Shown: one piece after another, positions 24,001 to 36,191 of the stretch
How positions within the stretch are numbered: the stretch's first letter is position 1
Layout: every line of letters starts with the position of its first letter
Source of the DNA: Monilinia fructicola
Taxonomy: Eukaryota; Ascomycota; Leotiomycetes; Helotiales; Sclerotiniaceae
Reading direction: 5' to 3'
DNA length: 64,000 nt
NCBI GenBank assembly: GCA_008692225.1
Contig: VICG01000002.1
Location: forward strand, 698,001 to 762,000
Translations under genes and position numbers: made by a program
Notes under the pieces: generated by a model
Database searches by the model: none
The model's input: the letters and a program-made list of their open reading frames with translations, nothing else
What the model was told of the DNA's origin: nothing

Positions 24001-25188
24001 ATTATTAAAATATATAGAAATTAAAAAGAATAAAATAATAAATTATTTTATAAATAAAAAAGATATTAAAATCTATTTAAAATTTAAATTTATTATTAAT
24101 ATTTATAATTAATAAAATAAATATATTTTTTTAAAGATCTTTATTTAATTATATAATAAGTTTAATAATTTAAATGTAAAATAAAACTATCTTAAATTAT
24201 TTTAAATAAAGACTTTTATACAAAATAAAATCCTTTCCAAAACTAAATCTTCTTTAAACCTAATTTTACAAAATATTAATTATTCATTGTATATATAAGA
24301 ACTTTGCTTAATATTATTTTAAATTTAAGTATAAAAATACTAATCTAAAATACTTTTATAATATATTTAAATCTCTTTTATATTTAATATATTACTTAAA
24401 AATATTTTAGCGTTTTAATAAATAATTAATATAACTTTAGATTTTTTTAAGCATATTTTAAAAAGGTTTTAAATATTTGATTTAACTTTTTTTTAAATTA
24501 ATAGAGTTTATAAATTTTTTAGACTTTATTAAATTTTATTTTAATATTTATTTTCAATAAAGTTTATTTCGTTTTCAATAAACCTTTAATTTTAATAGCT
24601 TTAATTTTTATTTTGATGCATATTAAAATCCTTTAGCCTTATTTTTTTTGTATTATAGAATTTTGTTTTAATATATAAGAGTTTTAATCTTAATGATTTC
24701 GATTTTAATATCAAAAATTTAAGTTTTAACCTTAATAATTTCTAATATATATTTAATATATATAAATTTAATCTTAATAATATTTCTATAAATTTTAATA
24801 ATATTTTACTAAACTTTAATATTTACTTTATTTTTTACAATAATCTTTAGATTTTTAAATTTTTTATTTATTAATTCTTTTCTTTTTTATTATTTATAAT
24901 TTTTTTTGTTTATATTTTATATTTGCTTTAAAGTTTTTGCTTATAAACTTTAAGTTTTATATTATAATTTACTAATAATTAAATATTATTAATACTATAT
25001 CTTTATTTTCAATAAAATAAAAAAAAGGTAATAAATTAAACATTATACTTTTTATATATAAACCGTTTTTTATAATTACTTTTAGTTTAATTTTATAATT
25101 TAGTATATCTTTATACCCCTAAAAAGGTTTTAAGAAGGCTTTCGGCCTATCCAATGGATAAAAATAAATACTATTACTACTACTACTA
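18018..25188 (+). mobile_element. LINE1: full-length LINE-like retroelement (interrupted by MITE1-A)
   Basis: Starts AGCCTACACAACAATCC and ends with an (ACT)n tail. It is flanked by a 14-nt direct repeat, CTCGCCACCCCCCC (18,004-18,017 and 25,189-25,202), that belongs to the split MITE1-B target. Without MITE1-A it is about 6.33 kb. A simple-repeat 3' tail, variable-length target duplications and several 5'-truncated relatives sharing this 3' end (29,685; 36,192; 41,838) are hallmarks of non-LTR retrotransposons. No reverse-transcriptase motif survives: nearly every CA/TG-type site appears changed to TA, as RIP would do, and stops fill all frames. Family assignment within LINEs is not possible by eye. 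Confidence 0.78.
21298..22139. mobile_element. MITE1-A, complete 842-bp foldback element
   Basis: Begins AGTCGCCTACCCTACTTTTT and ends in the inverse (GGGGGTGGCGAGAAGTAGGG, TAGGCGATT). The inverted similarity continues inward through most of each half, so the whole element could fold into one ~400-bp hairpin. TA duplications lie at 21,296-21,297 and 22,140-22,141. The empty site is present in LINE2 near 32,745, where TTAAATATA-TA-CTTTATAG is uninterrupted. The C-rich ends beginning AGT and the TA target are reminiscent of the pogo/Fot1 group of Tc1/mariner elements. No coding capacity. Confidence 0.93.
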
Positions 25189-26017
25189 CTCGCCACCCCC
25201 CCTCCCCATTTAGATAGCATTTTACACCAAAAACGGCTATTTTGACGGATTAATCACTTTATAAAATATAAATATATATTTTCAAATTTCAATTAGAGCT
25301 TCTATATATAATCATAGTTGAATTCTCAAGATATTAAAGTTTTGCGACTTTTTATAAAAAGTAATAAAAGATTATAAAAAATTAAAATTTCAAATCTTCG
25401 TTTATACGTAAATCCTATGTAAAATCAAAATCTCTGAAAAGAAATTATATTTATTTAATAAAAATAGCTAAAAAAAAATCTAAATTTCTTTAAAAAATCT
25501 TAAAACTACTAGTAATTTTAATTGAATTTATTATTTTAATAGTATATTATTATTAATAACAATTGTTTATTATTGATTTTCAAATTCTAATAATAAAGAC
25601 TTTTAAATAAAAAATTTAGGATTTTGATTTACTTAAAAATTATAAATTATTATATATATTTTAAATAGTTTATCTGTTATATATTGATTAATGCACTTTA
25701 TAGAAATTTATAGATTATTTCTAATTATTTTTGCTTAGAAATTAGAAATTTATTTTTAAAGTTTCACTTTTGTATATGATTTCTAAACAAATCCAAAACC
25801 GAAAATTTTAATTTTTTATAATTCTATATTGCTCTTTATAAAAAAATCGCAAAAATTCAAGATTCTTAGAATTTATTAATAATTATATATAGAAGCTTCA
25901 ATCAAAATTTAAAAAAAATCTATCCCTTATTTGTAGTTATTAATAGATTAAAATAGCTGTTTATAGTATAAGATGTTAGCCAAATGAAAGAGATAGCGAA
26001 AAGTAGGGTAAGCAACT
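25189..26017 (+). mobile_element. MITE1-B, main fragment
   Basis: Continues the copy begun at 17,987. The first 14 nt are the second copy of the target duplicated by LINE1. It ends AAGTAGGGTAAGCAACT, followed by TA and then the continuation of LINE-r0 (TTTATTAAAAAC). A 6-bp ACTAGT insertion at 25,508-25,513 is absent from other copies. Confidence 0.88.
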
Positions 26018-26849
26018 TATTTATTAAAAACAAATCTATTAACTCTAAATATACAAAAAGCCAACCCTTTACTAATACCATTTCTATATTATATATAAGA
26101 TTATCAATAAAAATTTGTAATAAATCTCTTGAGAAAAACTCTATTATGCTAAAGGTAAAAACCCTTCATATAAGAGTAATTTCAATTGAATATTTAGTAA
26201 TAATTTATTTTGAATTTTTTGGAAATATATAAAATAATCATAATAAACTACTAAAAATGATTAAAGATTTTGTTAATATTATTCACTATAAAAAGTATAT
26301 AGGTAATTATCTTAATAAATTTTGATATTTATAGGGAAAATTTAAACCTAAGATATTTATTATATAAACTATTAAAAATATCTTTAATCAAATTCTAACA
26401 AATGTTAAAAAATCAAATGGTAAGCTGAATAATTTTTAATAAAGTATTAAAAATCTTTATAATGTTTTTTTGAAACTTTTTAGTGATATTAAAACAAAAT
26501 TTAAAATATATTAAAATTTTGTTAATTTATAATAAACTATAATTTAAGTTATTAATAATATAAAATCTTTTTAAAACCTTAAATTATAATATATTTACCT
26601 TAGCTATTATATTTTTAATTATGATTCTATTAATCAATAAAGGAAAAGCTTTTAAAATTATAATATAATTTATATTAATCGGTAAATTACTTTCATGCCA
26701 TGGAAAGTCGAAATAATTACTCACGTACCACAAAAATCGAATTTATTTTACTATAATGCTATATACTAGTAGATTTTTTGAATTCTTTTCAAAAAGTATA
26801 GAATCTAAATATTGAATTATAAATTTTCAAAATCTAATATTTTAATTAA

Positions 26850-27591
26850 CGGTAAATTACTCTCATACTATAAAAAGTCGAAATAGTTACTCTTATACTA
26901 TAAAAATCGGATTTATTTTATTATAATACTATATAAATTCTATACTTTTTAAATAAAATCTAAATTAGATTCTATATTTCAAAAGTATAGAATTTAAATA
27001 ATAAATTATAAAATTTTCAAAATCTAATATTTTTATTAATTGATTATTAATAAACAAAAAAACTTCAATTTTCCATTCTACCTTCAAAGTTTAATTATTT
27101 CGGTTATTTCGAAAGTAATCAACTATTTTGATCATTTCGAAGATAATTAACCATTTCAACTATTTCGAAAATAATTAATCATTTCGGCTTTTTTTATTCT
27201 AACTATTCCATTCTGGCCCTTTCATTTTAGCCATTCCACTCCAACCCATCCATTCTAACCATTCCATTCCGATCCTTCCATTCTGACCATTCCATTCCAG
27301 CCTTTCCATTCTAACCATTCCATTTCAACTATTCCATTCTAGCCATTCCATTCCGGCCATTCCATTCTAACTATTCCATTCCAACCTTTCTATTTTGAAA
27401 TAATAAGTACTAATTTGCTAATATAAAAAACCTATTATAAAACCCTGGATTCTATACTTTTTAAATAAAATCTAAATTAGATTCTATTCGAAAAGCATAG
27501 AATCTATATAGTATTATAGTAAAATCACTTCGATTTTTATAGTATGAAAGTAATATTTTTCGATTTTTCAAAGTATAAAAGTAATTTACCG
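26850..27591. mobile_element. MU2: Mutator-like MITE nested in MU1
   Basis: Ends CGGTAAATTACTCTCATACT and its inverse; flanked by the 9-nt repeat TTTAATTAA (26,841-26,849; 27,592-27,600), which is MU1 sequence. Length 742 bp. The centre (about 27,060-27,400) is a CCATTCCATTC-type minisatellite. Confidence 0.9.
27100..27400. repeat. CATTCC/ATTTCG minisatellite inside MU2
   Basis: Tandem units such as TTCCATTCTGACCATTCCAT, 10-20 nt, pyrimidine-rich on plus, preceded by ATTTCGAAAATAATTAACC units. The same array occurs in MU3 (56,020-56,410) and, more decayed, in MU1 (27,660-27,920). In the inverse direction it is GAAATAAAA-like in the element at 47,482. Confidence 0.88.
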
Positions 27592-28330
27592 TTTAATTAA
27601 TCAATTATTAGTAAGCGAAAAAAGCTTTGACTTTTTGTTCTACTTTCGAAACTTAGTTATTCCAATTATTTTGGCTATTCGAAAAATAGTCAATTATTTT
27701 GGCTATTTCGAAAATAATCAACCATTTCGGCTATTTCGAAAGTAATGAATTATTTTGGCTATTGCGAAGATAATTAATTATTTTGGTCTGTTTATTTTAA
27801 CCATTTCATTTGAATCATTTCATTTCGGCTTTTTCATTTTGGCTATTTCATTTTTAACTTTTTCATTCTAATTATTCTATCCTGATTTTTTCATTCTAAT
27901 GATTTCATTTTGACTCTTTTATTTCAAAATAATAAAAGTACTAATTTGTTAATATAGATTCTATGGTTTTTGAATAAGTTCCATTATAAATTTTATTCGA
28001 AAAATATAGAATCTAAATAATATTATAATAAAATCACTTCGATCTTTGTGGTATAAAAGTAATTAATTCAATTTTCTATAGTATAAGAGTAATTTACTGT
28101 ATATTAATATATAATTAAGTATGAATTTTTATTATCCTTAATTTTATTAATTATATCTTTTCAATAATATAATTCTTTGTAGCCTTATAGATTATATTAC
28201 AAAAATTCTTAATTTCGAAAGAAAATAAAATCTTAACTATATATTAATTATAATATATATTTAGTACACTATTTTATGTTTTGAAATAGACTATAAAAAC
28301 AAGATATTCTTCGCCTTTATTTAGTTTTAT

Positions 28331-28501
28331 CACTCTATAGCTCTTTTAATAATATTTAAAATCATCTTAAAATACTCTTAATTTAAATTAAGAACGTTTT
28401 AAATAGTTTAAATTGATTTAATATGATTTAATTTATTTTATAATAGCTTAAAATACCTATAGCTTAAAATATAGTTAAAGCTTATTTAAATGGTGATGTT
28501 A
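28331..28501 (+). mobile_element. MITE2-a fragment (5' half)
   Basis: Matches the start of MITE2 (CTCTATAGCTCTTTTAATAA, TTAAGAACGTTTTAAA) up to about one third of the element. It is then interrupted by the reverse LINE copy at 28,503. A 6-bp TACCTA insertion lies at 28,454-28,459. Confidence 0.75.
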
Positions 28502-28502
28502 T

Positions 28503-29682
28503 AGTAGTAATAGTAGTATTTATTTTCATCCGTTGGATATGCTAAAAGTTTCCCTAAAACCTCTTTAAAAGTAGAAAGATATATTAAACTATAAAATTAA
28601 ACTAAAAATAATTATACAAATCGTTTTATATATAAAAAGTATAATAATTTATTTTATTATTTTTTTTCTATTCTGTTTAAAATAAAGATATAATATTAAT
28701 AATATTTGCTTAATGGCGCAATTGAATATATTTAACACTATATTAAAACGTTCTTAAAATGGTTTTAAGCTATTTAGATATTTCAAGTTAATATTAAGTT
28801 AATTTAAGCTAATCTTGGAATAGCTTAAATTGATAAAAATATATTAATATATTTTAAGATATCTTAAAATAACTTAAGATAATTTAATAATTGACGATTA
28901 TATTAAAACTATATTGAGATTATATCAATACTATATTGAAACTATAATTCAATTGATTATTATAATACAGATAAATTTCAAAGAATTAATTATTAAATTA
29001 TTATTATTTATTTAACCGAGTGATTAGAATAATCTATTTAAGAAAAAAAAATGAAAACAATATTGATAATAATATTGATAATAATATTGAATAATAATAT
29101 TATTAATAATAATTTTGTTAATTTTTTTTTCAAAAAGAAAACAGGGAAAATTCACTTTTAAAACTTTATTTTTTAGAATATTTTAAAATATCTTAACACT
29201 GTCTTAAAAAGGTTAGTAAATTATTGCGACAATATCAATTTAATACTATGTTAAGATTAGGTTAAGATTAGCTTAAAATAGTATTAATATTAATTTCTAA
29301 TAAGTTTTAATTACATCCTAAGCTATTTTAAACTATTTTAAGCTATTTTTAAACATTCTTATTTTAAATTGAGAATATTTTAATATGATCTTAAACATTA
29401 TCAAAAACATTCATAAAGTAAAAACTCAAAGTTTATAAGCGAAAGCTTTAAAGCAAATATAGAAAATAAACAAAGAAAAATATAAAAATATAATAAAGGA
29501 AAAAAAGAGAATAAGTAAAGAGATTTAAGATTTAAAGATTATTAAAGAATATAATATAAATATTAAAGTTTAGTAGAATATTATTAAGATTTAGAATGAT
29601 ATAATTAAGATTAGATTTATACATGTTAAATAGAAATTGTTATATGTAAAAAATTATCAAAATTAAAATTGAAATCATTAAT
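28503..29682 (-). mobile_element. LINE-r1: 3' end of a reverse LINE-like copy
   Basis: Starts with the inverse of the (ACT)n tail (GTAGTAATAGTAGTATTTATT) and the conserved CGTTGGATATGCTAAAAG segment. It continues for about 0.5 kb of LINE sequence around MITE2-b, then meets the forward LINE2 copy near 29,683. The 5' remainder is absent. Confidence 0.72.
28709..29418 (-). mobile_element. MITE2-b, reverse copy, 710 bp
   Basis: Begins CTTAATGGCGCAATTGAATA and ends AACATTCATAAAG followed by TA; this is MITE2 in reverse. The left flank is TG instead of TA. It is inserted in LINE-r1. Confidence 0.82.
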
Positions 29683-30545
29683 ATTATCTTTTATTTACCC
29701 AAAAAAATGTTAAAATCATTAAAAGAATATTAAAAACTATTTTACTTAATGTTTTAATTACTAAATACAATTACATTATTATTAATATACCTACTTTATT
29801 TTACAATTTGATAAAAGGAATTATATAAATAAATATTAACTTTATTTTTAAGAAAGCTATCGCTTAAATACAATACAAACCAATTAATATTAAGTTTTTA
29901 AATATAATGTTAATTTTAAGATTAGTAAAATAATATAGATTATCTTATTTATTAAATCTATTAAAATATTTAAACTTTTTAACATTAATAACTTATCAAA
30001 AATGATATAAAAAAAATCATTATCAACTTTTACAATCTAAATTATTAAAGCTATTATAATTCAATTAAATGTATCTATTATATTAAATATATATATTACA
30101 ATACGCAAATAAACTAACATTAAAAACTTTTTAATACTAATTGTACTAATTTATTACAATATACTAATTATTATAAATCTTTTATTATAAATTACAATAA
30201 TTACTTTGCTATTTCCAAACGAATAAATAGAAAGTATATTAAATCTATTAAAAAAAAGCTTAATCAAATTTATAAATATAATAAAGCTATCTTTAAAATA
30301 ATTAACACTTTTACTTTTGCTTTTATAGCTTCAAAAACTACTTCAATTACATAAAATAAAATTATAGTTAGCTTTAAATATAAATACAATTTTTTTATAA
30401 TAAATATATAAAAATATTAGCTTAACCTTTAAAATATTTATAATTAAATTTTTTCAAACTAAAAATATTATATATAAAAAGATTTATTTAATTATTTTAT
30501 TAAATAATTATAAAGCTATAATTACTATAGAAACCCTAAAACTTA

Positions 30546-31244
30546 CTTTATGGCTTTTTTAATAATGTTTGAGATAATGTTAAAATATTCTTAATATTAA
30601 TTAAGAATATTTTAAAATAGCTTAATATAATTTAATATAATTTAAAATAACTTAAAATAGCTTAAAACGTAGTTAAAATCTACTTAAATCGGTATTAACA
30701 TTATTTTAAGCTAATTTTAAGCTAATCTTAAAATGGTATTAAATCGGCATTATCGCAATAACTCACTAACTGTTTTGAGATAGTGTTAAGATATCTTAAA
30801 ATATCTTAAAAAATAAAGTTTTAAAAATGGATTTTCTCCACTTTTTTTCAAAAAAAAATTAAAAAAGTTAGTATTATTAATATTATTATTTTCGTTACTT
30901 TTTTTCTCGAAACAAATCAGTTTAATCACTCGGCTAAATAACTAACAATGATTTGATAGTTAAATTTTTAAATTTGTATATATTATTATAATTAATTAAA
31001 TTATGATTTTAATACAGTATTAATATAATCTTAATACAGTTTTAATATAATCTTTAATTATTAAATTATCTTAAGCTATTTCAAAATATCTTAAAATATA
31101 TTACCTATAATATATTTTATCGATTTAAGCTATTTTAATATTAGCTTAAATTAGGTTAATATTATCTTAGAATACTAAAATAGCTTAAAACCATTTTAAG
31201 AACGTTTTAATATAGTGTTAAATATATTCAATTGCGCCACTAAG
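30546..31244 (+). mobile_element. MITE2-c, complete 699-bp copy
   Basis: Begins CTTTATGGCTTTTTTAATAA and ends CAATTGCGCCACTAAG. TA flanks at 30,544-30,545 and 31,245-31,246. The empty site is in LINE1 near 19,828 (AAAGCTTAAATTTGATATTT), proving a single-TA duplication. The ends are imperfect inverted repeats (CTTTATGGCTC versus CTTAGTGGCGC). The rest is built of many AGCTTAAAATAG-like short repeats that fold back on themselves. Confidence 0.92.
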
Positions 31245-33837
31245 TAAATTTAATATTTTTATAAAAAAACAGAGATTAATAAATTAATTATTTTCGTTTC
31301 TCCTTTATATTAAAATAATATAAATAAAATTATAGTTTTTATTATCTTTAATAAAATTTAATCTTAAGATTTTATAAATTAATTAAATTAATATTAGTAA
31401 AAAAAGCTTTATTTATATAACTCTTTTTATAATATTATATATATAAGAAATAAAAATTATATATATTCAAAAACCCTAAATATATATTAATATACACATT
31501 TAAAATCATTTAGAATACAATTATTATATTCCAATTAATTTCCAGAAACTTTTAACCCTTAAAATAATTGAAGATTTTTATCCCTAGATTATAACCTATA
31601 TTTAAAAAAGTACTAAATAATATATACAATAAAAAAATTAATATATAATAAAAATTTATTCTAAATTAATATTAATTTCATTGTTATTTTCAATATTTAT
31701 AAATAATTTATAATATTTAAAATGATTAATTATATTATTCATTTTTCTTTACTTTTTAAATACTTTATAAAAAAGGATTTTAATATTTAGTATAATATAT
31801 TTAAACCTAACATTCTATTTATCTATCAAAAAGCAGAAATTATACAATAAATATTAAACAATAAAATAAATTTTATTAGCATTTTAAAAAAGCTTATTCA
31901 TTTTATTGAATATATTCTAAATTTTATATTCTTTAATATTTCTTTTATAATCATTAATATTTATAAAAATCTATATATAACATTAAATTATAAAATCTCA
32001 ATTATAACTTTATTTGATTAAAATATTTATACATTTAATCAATATTATTTCAAAATTACTAAAAATAACTTAAAAAAGTTTTTAAATCTTATATATATCA
32101 ATATTATTAGATTTCTAAACCTAAAATAATCTTTAAAATCAAAAAATAATATTAAAGCTTTTATCGCTTAATTTACTATTATCTTTGATTTTGTTATATA
32201 TATATAACTAATAAGCTAAATAAAAATATAAAATACCCTATATTATAATAAACTTTAAAATACAAAATAGTATATTAAAACTTATTTTACAATTAAATAT
32301 ATGATTAAAATTCAATTATCCTTTGAAATTAAGGAATTCTATAATATAATTTATAAGGTTAAAAAAAAATTATTATAGAAATACAATTAATAAAATTAAA
32401 AATAATAAAGATTTCTATTGAATTATTAATTAATATAAACTAAGCTATAATCTTAAAGCTTTTTCTTTAATAATTAATAAAATTATAATTAAAGATATAA
32501 TAGTTAAAGCTAAAATATTACAATCTAAAGTTCTAAATAAATTTAATATAACTAATATATTAAATTATAATTCATTAATGAATTAATAAAGCTTTAATAT
32601 ATTTTTATAATTTATTTTAGTATCTTTAAAAAAGGTTAAAAAGAATATTATTAGTATTTTTAGCATTTTACTAAAAACTAATTGAGTTATAATTTTGATT
32701 ATTTAAAGTCTACTAAAGTTTAATTAAATATATACTTTATAGTTTATACAATAAATATTTTTAGCCTCAAATTTTTCTTATAAGTATAAAAATTAACTAA
32801 AATAATTATACTCCCTAAAATTAGTAAAATTAATAAAACCTTCATTTGCTTTTGATATTTTATTACGTTTATCTTATATATCTCCAAAAGTCTTAAATAA
32901 ATTATTATTAAGTATTTACCCTAAATTATTTTTATATTAGAAATCTTTAGTTTATAATATAATAAAGCTTTTTTTAAAAAAAAATTTATTAAAAACCTAA
33001 TAATTAGTTTTATATATAATATAAAGATAATTATAATATAAAATTTAAAAGTTATAAATAATTACATTGAATATTTATAGGTAAGGGATTTTTAATATGC
33101 TTTTTAAAAAGTGTTTATTAGCCTAAATAATAATATAAAAACTAGCTTTTGGCATTTTTAAAGCTAATTGATTTATTTCTAATAAATAAATATATAAAAG
33201 TATACTTAAAGAATTTAATTATTCCAAATCATTAAGTTACTTATAGTATTCTTTAAAGCTTATTATTATCCTTTATACTATATATATTATATTTAACTAA
33301 ATTATTATTTTAGAATATTATTTATTAGTTTAAATATATAAACAATATATATCTATTTATAATTTTAATATTTATTAATTATTAATATTTATATTCTCTT
33401 CTAGAAAATCAAAATATATATATATTAGAATATTTAGAATAAAATTATTTTCACTCTAAAAAAGCTAAAAATAATCTATTTTATTAAAAAAACAAAATAT
33501 TTAAAATATTATTATATAAAATAAATAATAAACTTATTATTAATTTTATTATAATAATACTAGAAAAAAATAAATAACCTATTTTATATTAACTTAAAAT
33601 ATAATTTAATAAAAAAATAATCTTTTAAAAATATATAAAAGAATAAACTATATAAGTTTATCTCGTTTTACATTTTATTAAAAACTTAGCAAAGATAATA
33701 AACAATTTACTAATTTTAATATTTAAAAAAGCTATTATCACTTATATTATCTCCTTTTTAATTTATAATATAAAAGCTTAATATGCAAAAATATACAAAA
33801 CCCTTTAGATTTTTTTAATTTAATCGAAATTTAATTA

Positions 33838-34203
33838 TCTATAAGTTATATATTCTAAAACGTCTCATTAACTAAAAGCTGATTGATCTAAAAAAACTAT
33901 ATAATGTCTATATAAGAATATAGAAATTTTAACAAAAGTATATGATTATATTATATTAACATTATAAATTAAAACAATAAATAAAATAATATTAAAATAG
34001 ATAATTATATTCTTTAGATTATATGCTTTTCAAATATATAATTTTTAAATTTATTAGATTTTAAATTGTTAAAAAAATAAATATTATATATAAGCTCTGT
34101 AAAATAAGCTATAAAGGAGGTTGTAAAAGGCCGTTGTTATATGATATCAAGCCTTAAGCAAGTTATATCATTGGCCGGCCCGAGCGGCCGTACTCAAAGC
34201 TCG
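33838..34203 (+). mobile_element. Helitron-like 366-bp insertion in LINE2
   Basis: Comparison with LINE1 (23,230/23,231) and LINE3 shows a clean insertion between A and T with no target duplication. The insert begins TCTATAAGTT. It carries a GC-rich hairpin near its right end (GGCCG at 34,173-34,177 pairing with CGGCC at 34,185-34,189) and ends GCTCG, 14 nt after the stem. A|T target, TC start and a subterminal hairpin are Helitron traits. The usual CTRR end is not met (CTCG). The right 90 nt are GC-rich and little mutated; the left part is AT-rich. Confidence 0.5.
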
Positions 34204-36191
34204 TTAATATATAATCTAAATAATATATAAATTTGTTTAATAAAATATTTATTTTGATACTTTATAAAGTTTTACTAATTTAAAAAATTACTTTTAATAT
34301 TACCTTTTTTTATAATATAAAATTACTTTTTATAAGAACTATATTTGAAAAAATTAAGGTTTGATTTATATTACAAATATAAATAATTAATATATTATAT
34401 TTATTAAATCTATCAAATTCTAATATTAATAATTATTAAAATTTGTAAAAATAAGTTTATAATAAATATTTAAAACTAAAATTCAATATTTAATATATGT
34501 ATTTTCAATAATTTTTAAATTAATTTTTTAATTACTATATTTTATATAAAATTATTAAATGAATTTAATAAAGAAAATTAATAAAGAAACTATTACTATA
34601 ATCTTTAAAATTTAATAAAATTTATTCTTTTTAACCAATATTATTATATTTTTAAATAGTTTAAAATAATATATTGAAAATTATAAATATATAGGATATA
34701 ATTATATAATTTACCAAAATAATACACAAATAAACTTTAAATATAAATTAATTAATTGTATATTATACGTTTTTAATATAAAGATTAGAAATATTTAAAA
34801 GGGATTTTAATATACAATAAAAATATCATTTAACATTAATTTATAATAGCTTTAATTATATATAAATAATATTTTAACAATATAATATTTATAAATCAAT
34901 ACATTAAACTTTTTATAATAAGCTTTTTTACAAATATTAAAATACAATATAAATCTATAATATTAATATTAAATAATTATTAGAATATATAAAAATCAAA
35001 AAAAACGAAATAATAAATTATCTTATAAATAAAAAAGTATTAAAATCTATTTAAAATTTAGATTTATTTGTAATATTTATAATTAATAAAATAAATATAC
35101 TTTTTAAAGATCTTTACTTAATTGAATAATAGATTTGGTAATTTCAATATAAAACAAAATTGTTTTTAAACTATTTTAAATAAGAACTTTTATACAAAAT
35201 AGAATTTTTCCTTAAACTAAATATTTTTTAAATTTAATTTTACAAAATATTAGCTATTTGTTTTATATATAAAAATTTTATTTAATACTATTTTAAATTC
35301 AAATATAAAAAATATTAATCTAAAATGCTTTTATAATATATTTAAATCCTTTTTATATTTAATATATTATTTAAAAACGCTTTAATACTTTAATAGATAA
35401 TTAATATATCCTTAAATTCTTTTAAATATATTTTAAAAGAATCTTAAATACTTAATTTAATTCTTTTTTAAATTAATAGAATTTGTAAACTTTTTAAAAT
35501 CTTATTAGATTTTACTTTAGTATTTATCTTTAATAAAATTTACTTTACTTTTAAAAAATCCTTAATTTTAATAACTTTAACACTATTTTAATATATACCA
35601 AAATCCTTTAGTTTTATTTTTTTTTTATATTATAGAATTCTATTTTAATATATAAAAAGTTTTAGCTTTAATAATTTCGGTTTTAGTATTAAAAACTTGG
35701 ATTCCAGCTTTAATAATTTTTTAATATATATATTAATATATACAAACTTAACTTTAATAATACTTTTATAAACCTTAAAAATATTTTGTTAAACTTCAAT
35801 ATTTACTTTATTTTTTATAATAATCTTTAAGTTTTTAACTTTTTTATTTACCTATATTAATTCTCTTTTTTTTATTTTTTTATTTTTATATTACTTATAA
35901 TTTCTTTTATTTATATTTTACATTTATTTTAAGATTTTCATCTATAAATTTTAGATTTTACATTATAGTTTATTAATAATAAAATATTATTAATATTATA
36001 CTTTTATTCTAAATAAAATAAAAAAAAGATAATAAATTAAATATTATACTTTTTATATATAAATTGCTTTTTACAATTATTTTTAGTTTAATTTTATAGT
36101 TTAATGCATTTTTATACCCTTAAAGAGGTTTTAGGGAGGCCTTCAGTCTATCCAATGAATGAAAAATAAATACTACTATTACTACTACTAC

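Larger units (their letters stand above)
26680..28099. mobile_element. MU1: Mutator-like MITE with 9-nt target duplication
   Basis: Starts CGGTAAATTACTTTCATGCC and ends in the inverse AGAGTAATTTACTG. It is flanked by TATATTAAT at 26,671-26,679 and 28,100-28,108. The ends carry a doubled motif (ATTACTCTCATACTATAAAA / ATTACTCTTATACTATAAAA). The interior has ATTTCGGCTATTTCGAAAAT and CATTCC-type tandem units. The 9-nt duplication and long inverted ends fit Mutator-like non-autonomous elements. The inner copy MU2 is inserted in it. Confidence 0.86.
14856..28330 (-). mobile_element. LINE-r0: oldest reverse LINE-like copy, split by later insertions
   Basis: Segments 14,856-14,989, 16,322-17,984, 26,020-26,670 and 28,109-28,330 are successive pieces of one reverse-oriented copy of the LINE-like family. 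They match, in inverse order, LINE1 between about 24.45 and 20.9 kb, and also the reverse copy at 57,968-61,165. The joins across inserted elements fall at TA dinucleotides (Tc1-like, MITE1-B) or at a 9-nt duplication (MU1). Its 3' tail is missing at the left end. The sequence is saturated with stop codons. Confidence 0.75.
29685..36191 (+). mobile_element. LINE2: forward LINE-like copy, 5'-truncated
   Basis: Matches LINE1 from about 18.97 kb to the (ACT)n tail, so the first ~0.95 kb are missing. Two insertions interrupt it: MITE2-c (30,546-31,244) and a Helitron-like segment (33,838-34,203). It provides the uninterrupted site for MITE1-A. The 3' end reads CCAATGAATG...AATAAATACTACTATTACT. 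Confidence 0.8.

Noticed and set aside
25984..26232. 82-aa frame in the AT-rich block
   Set aside because: Spans the MITE1-B/LINE-r0 junction, so it cannot be a gene; chance opening in AT-rich DNA.
30925..30943. A functional tRNA gene in MITE2
   Set aside because: Only a box-A-like segment is present; there is no acceptor stem, anticodon arm or box B.
34113..34200. GC-rich patch as a host gene remnant
   Set aside because: Better explained as the right end of an insertion between A and T in LINE2; no open frame of note.
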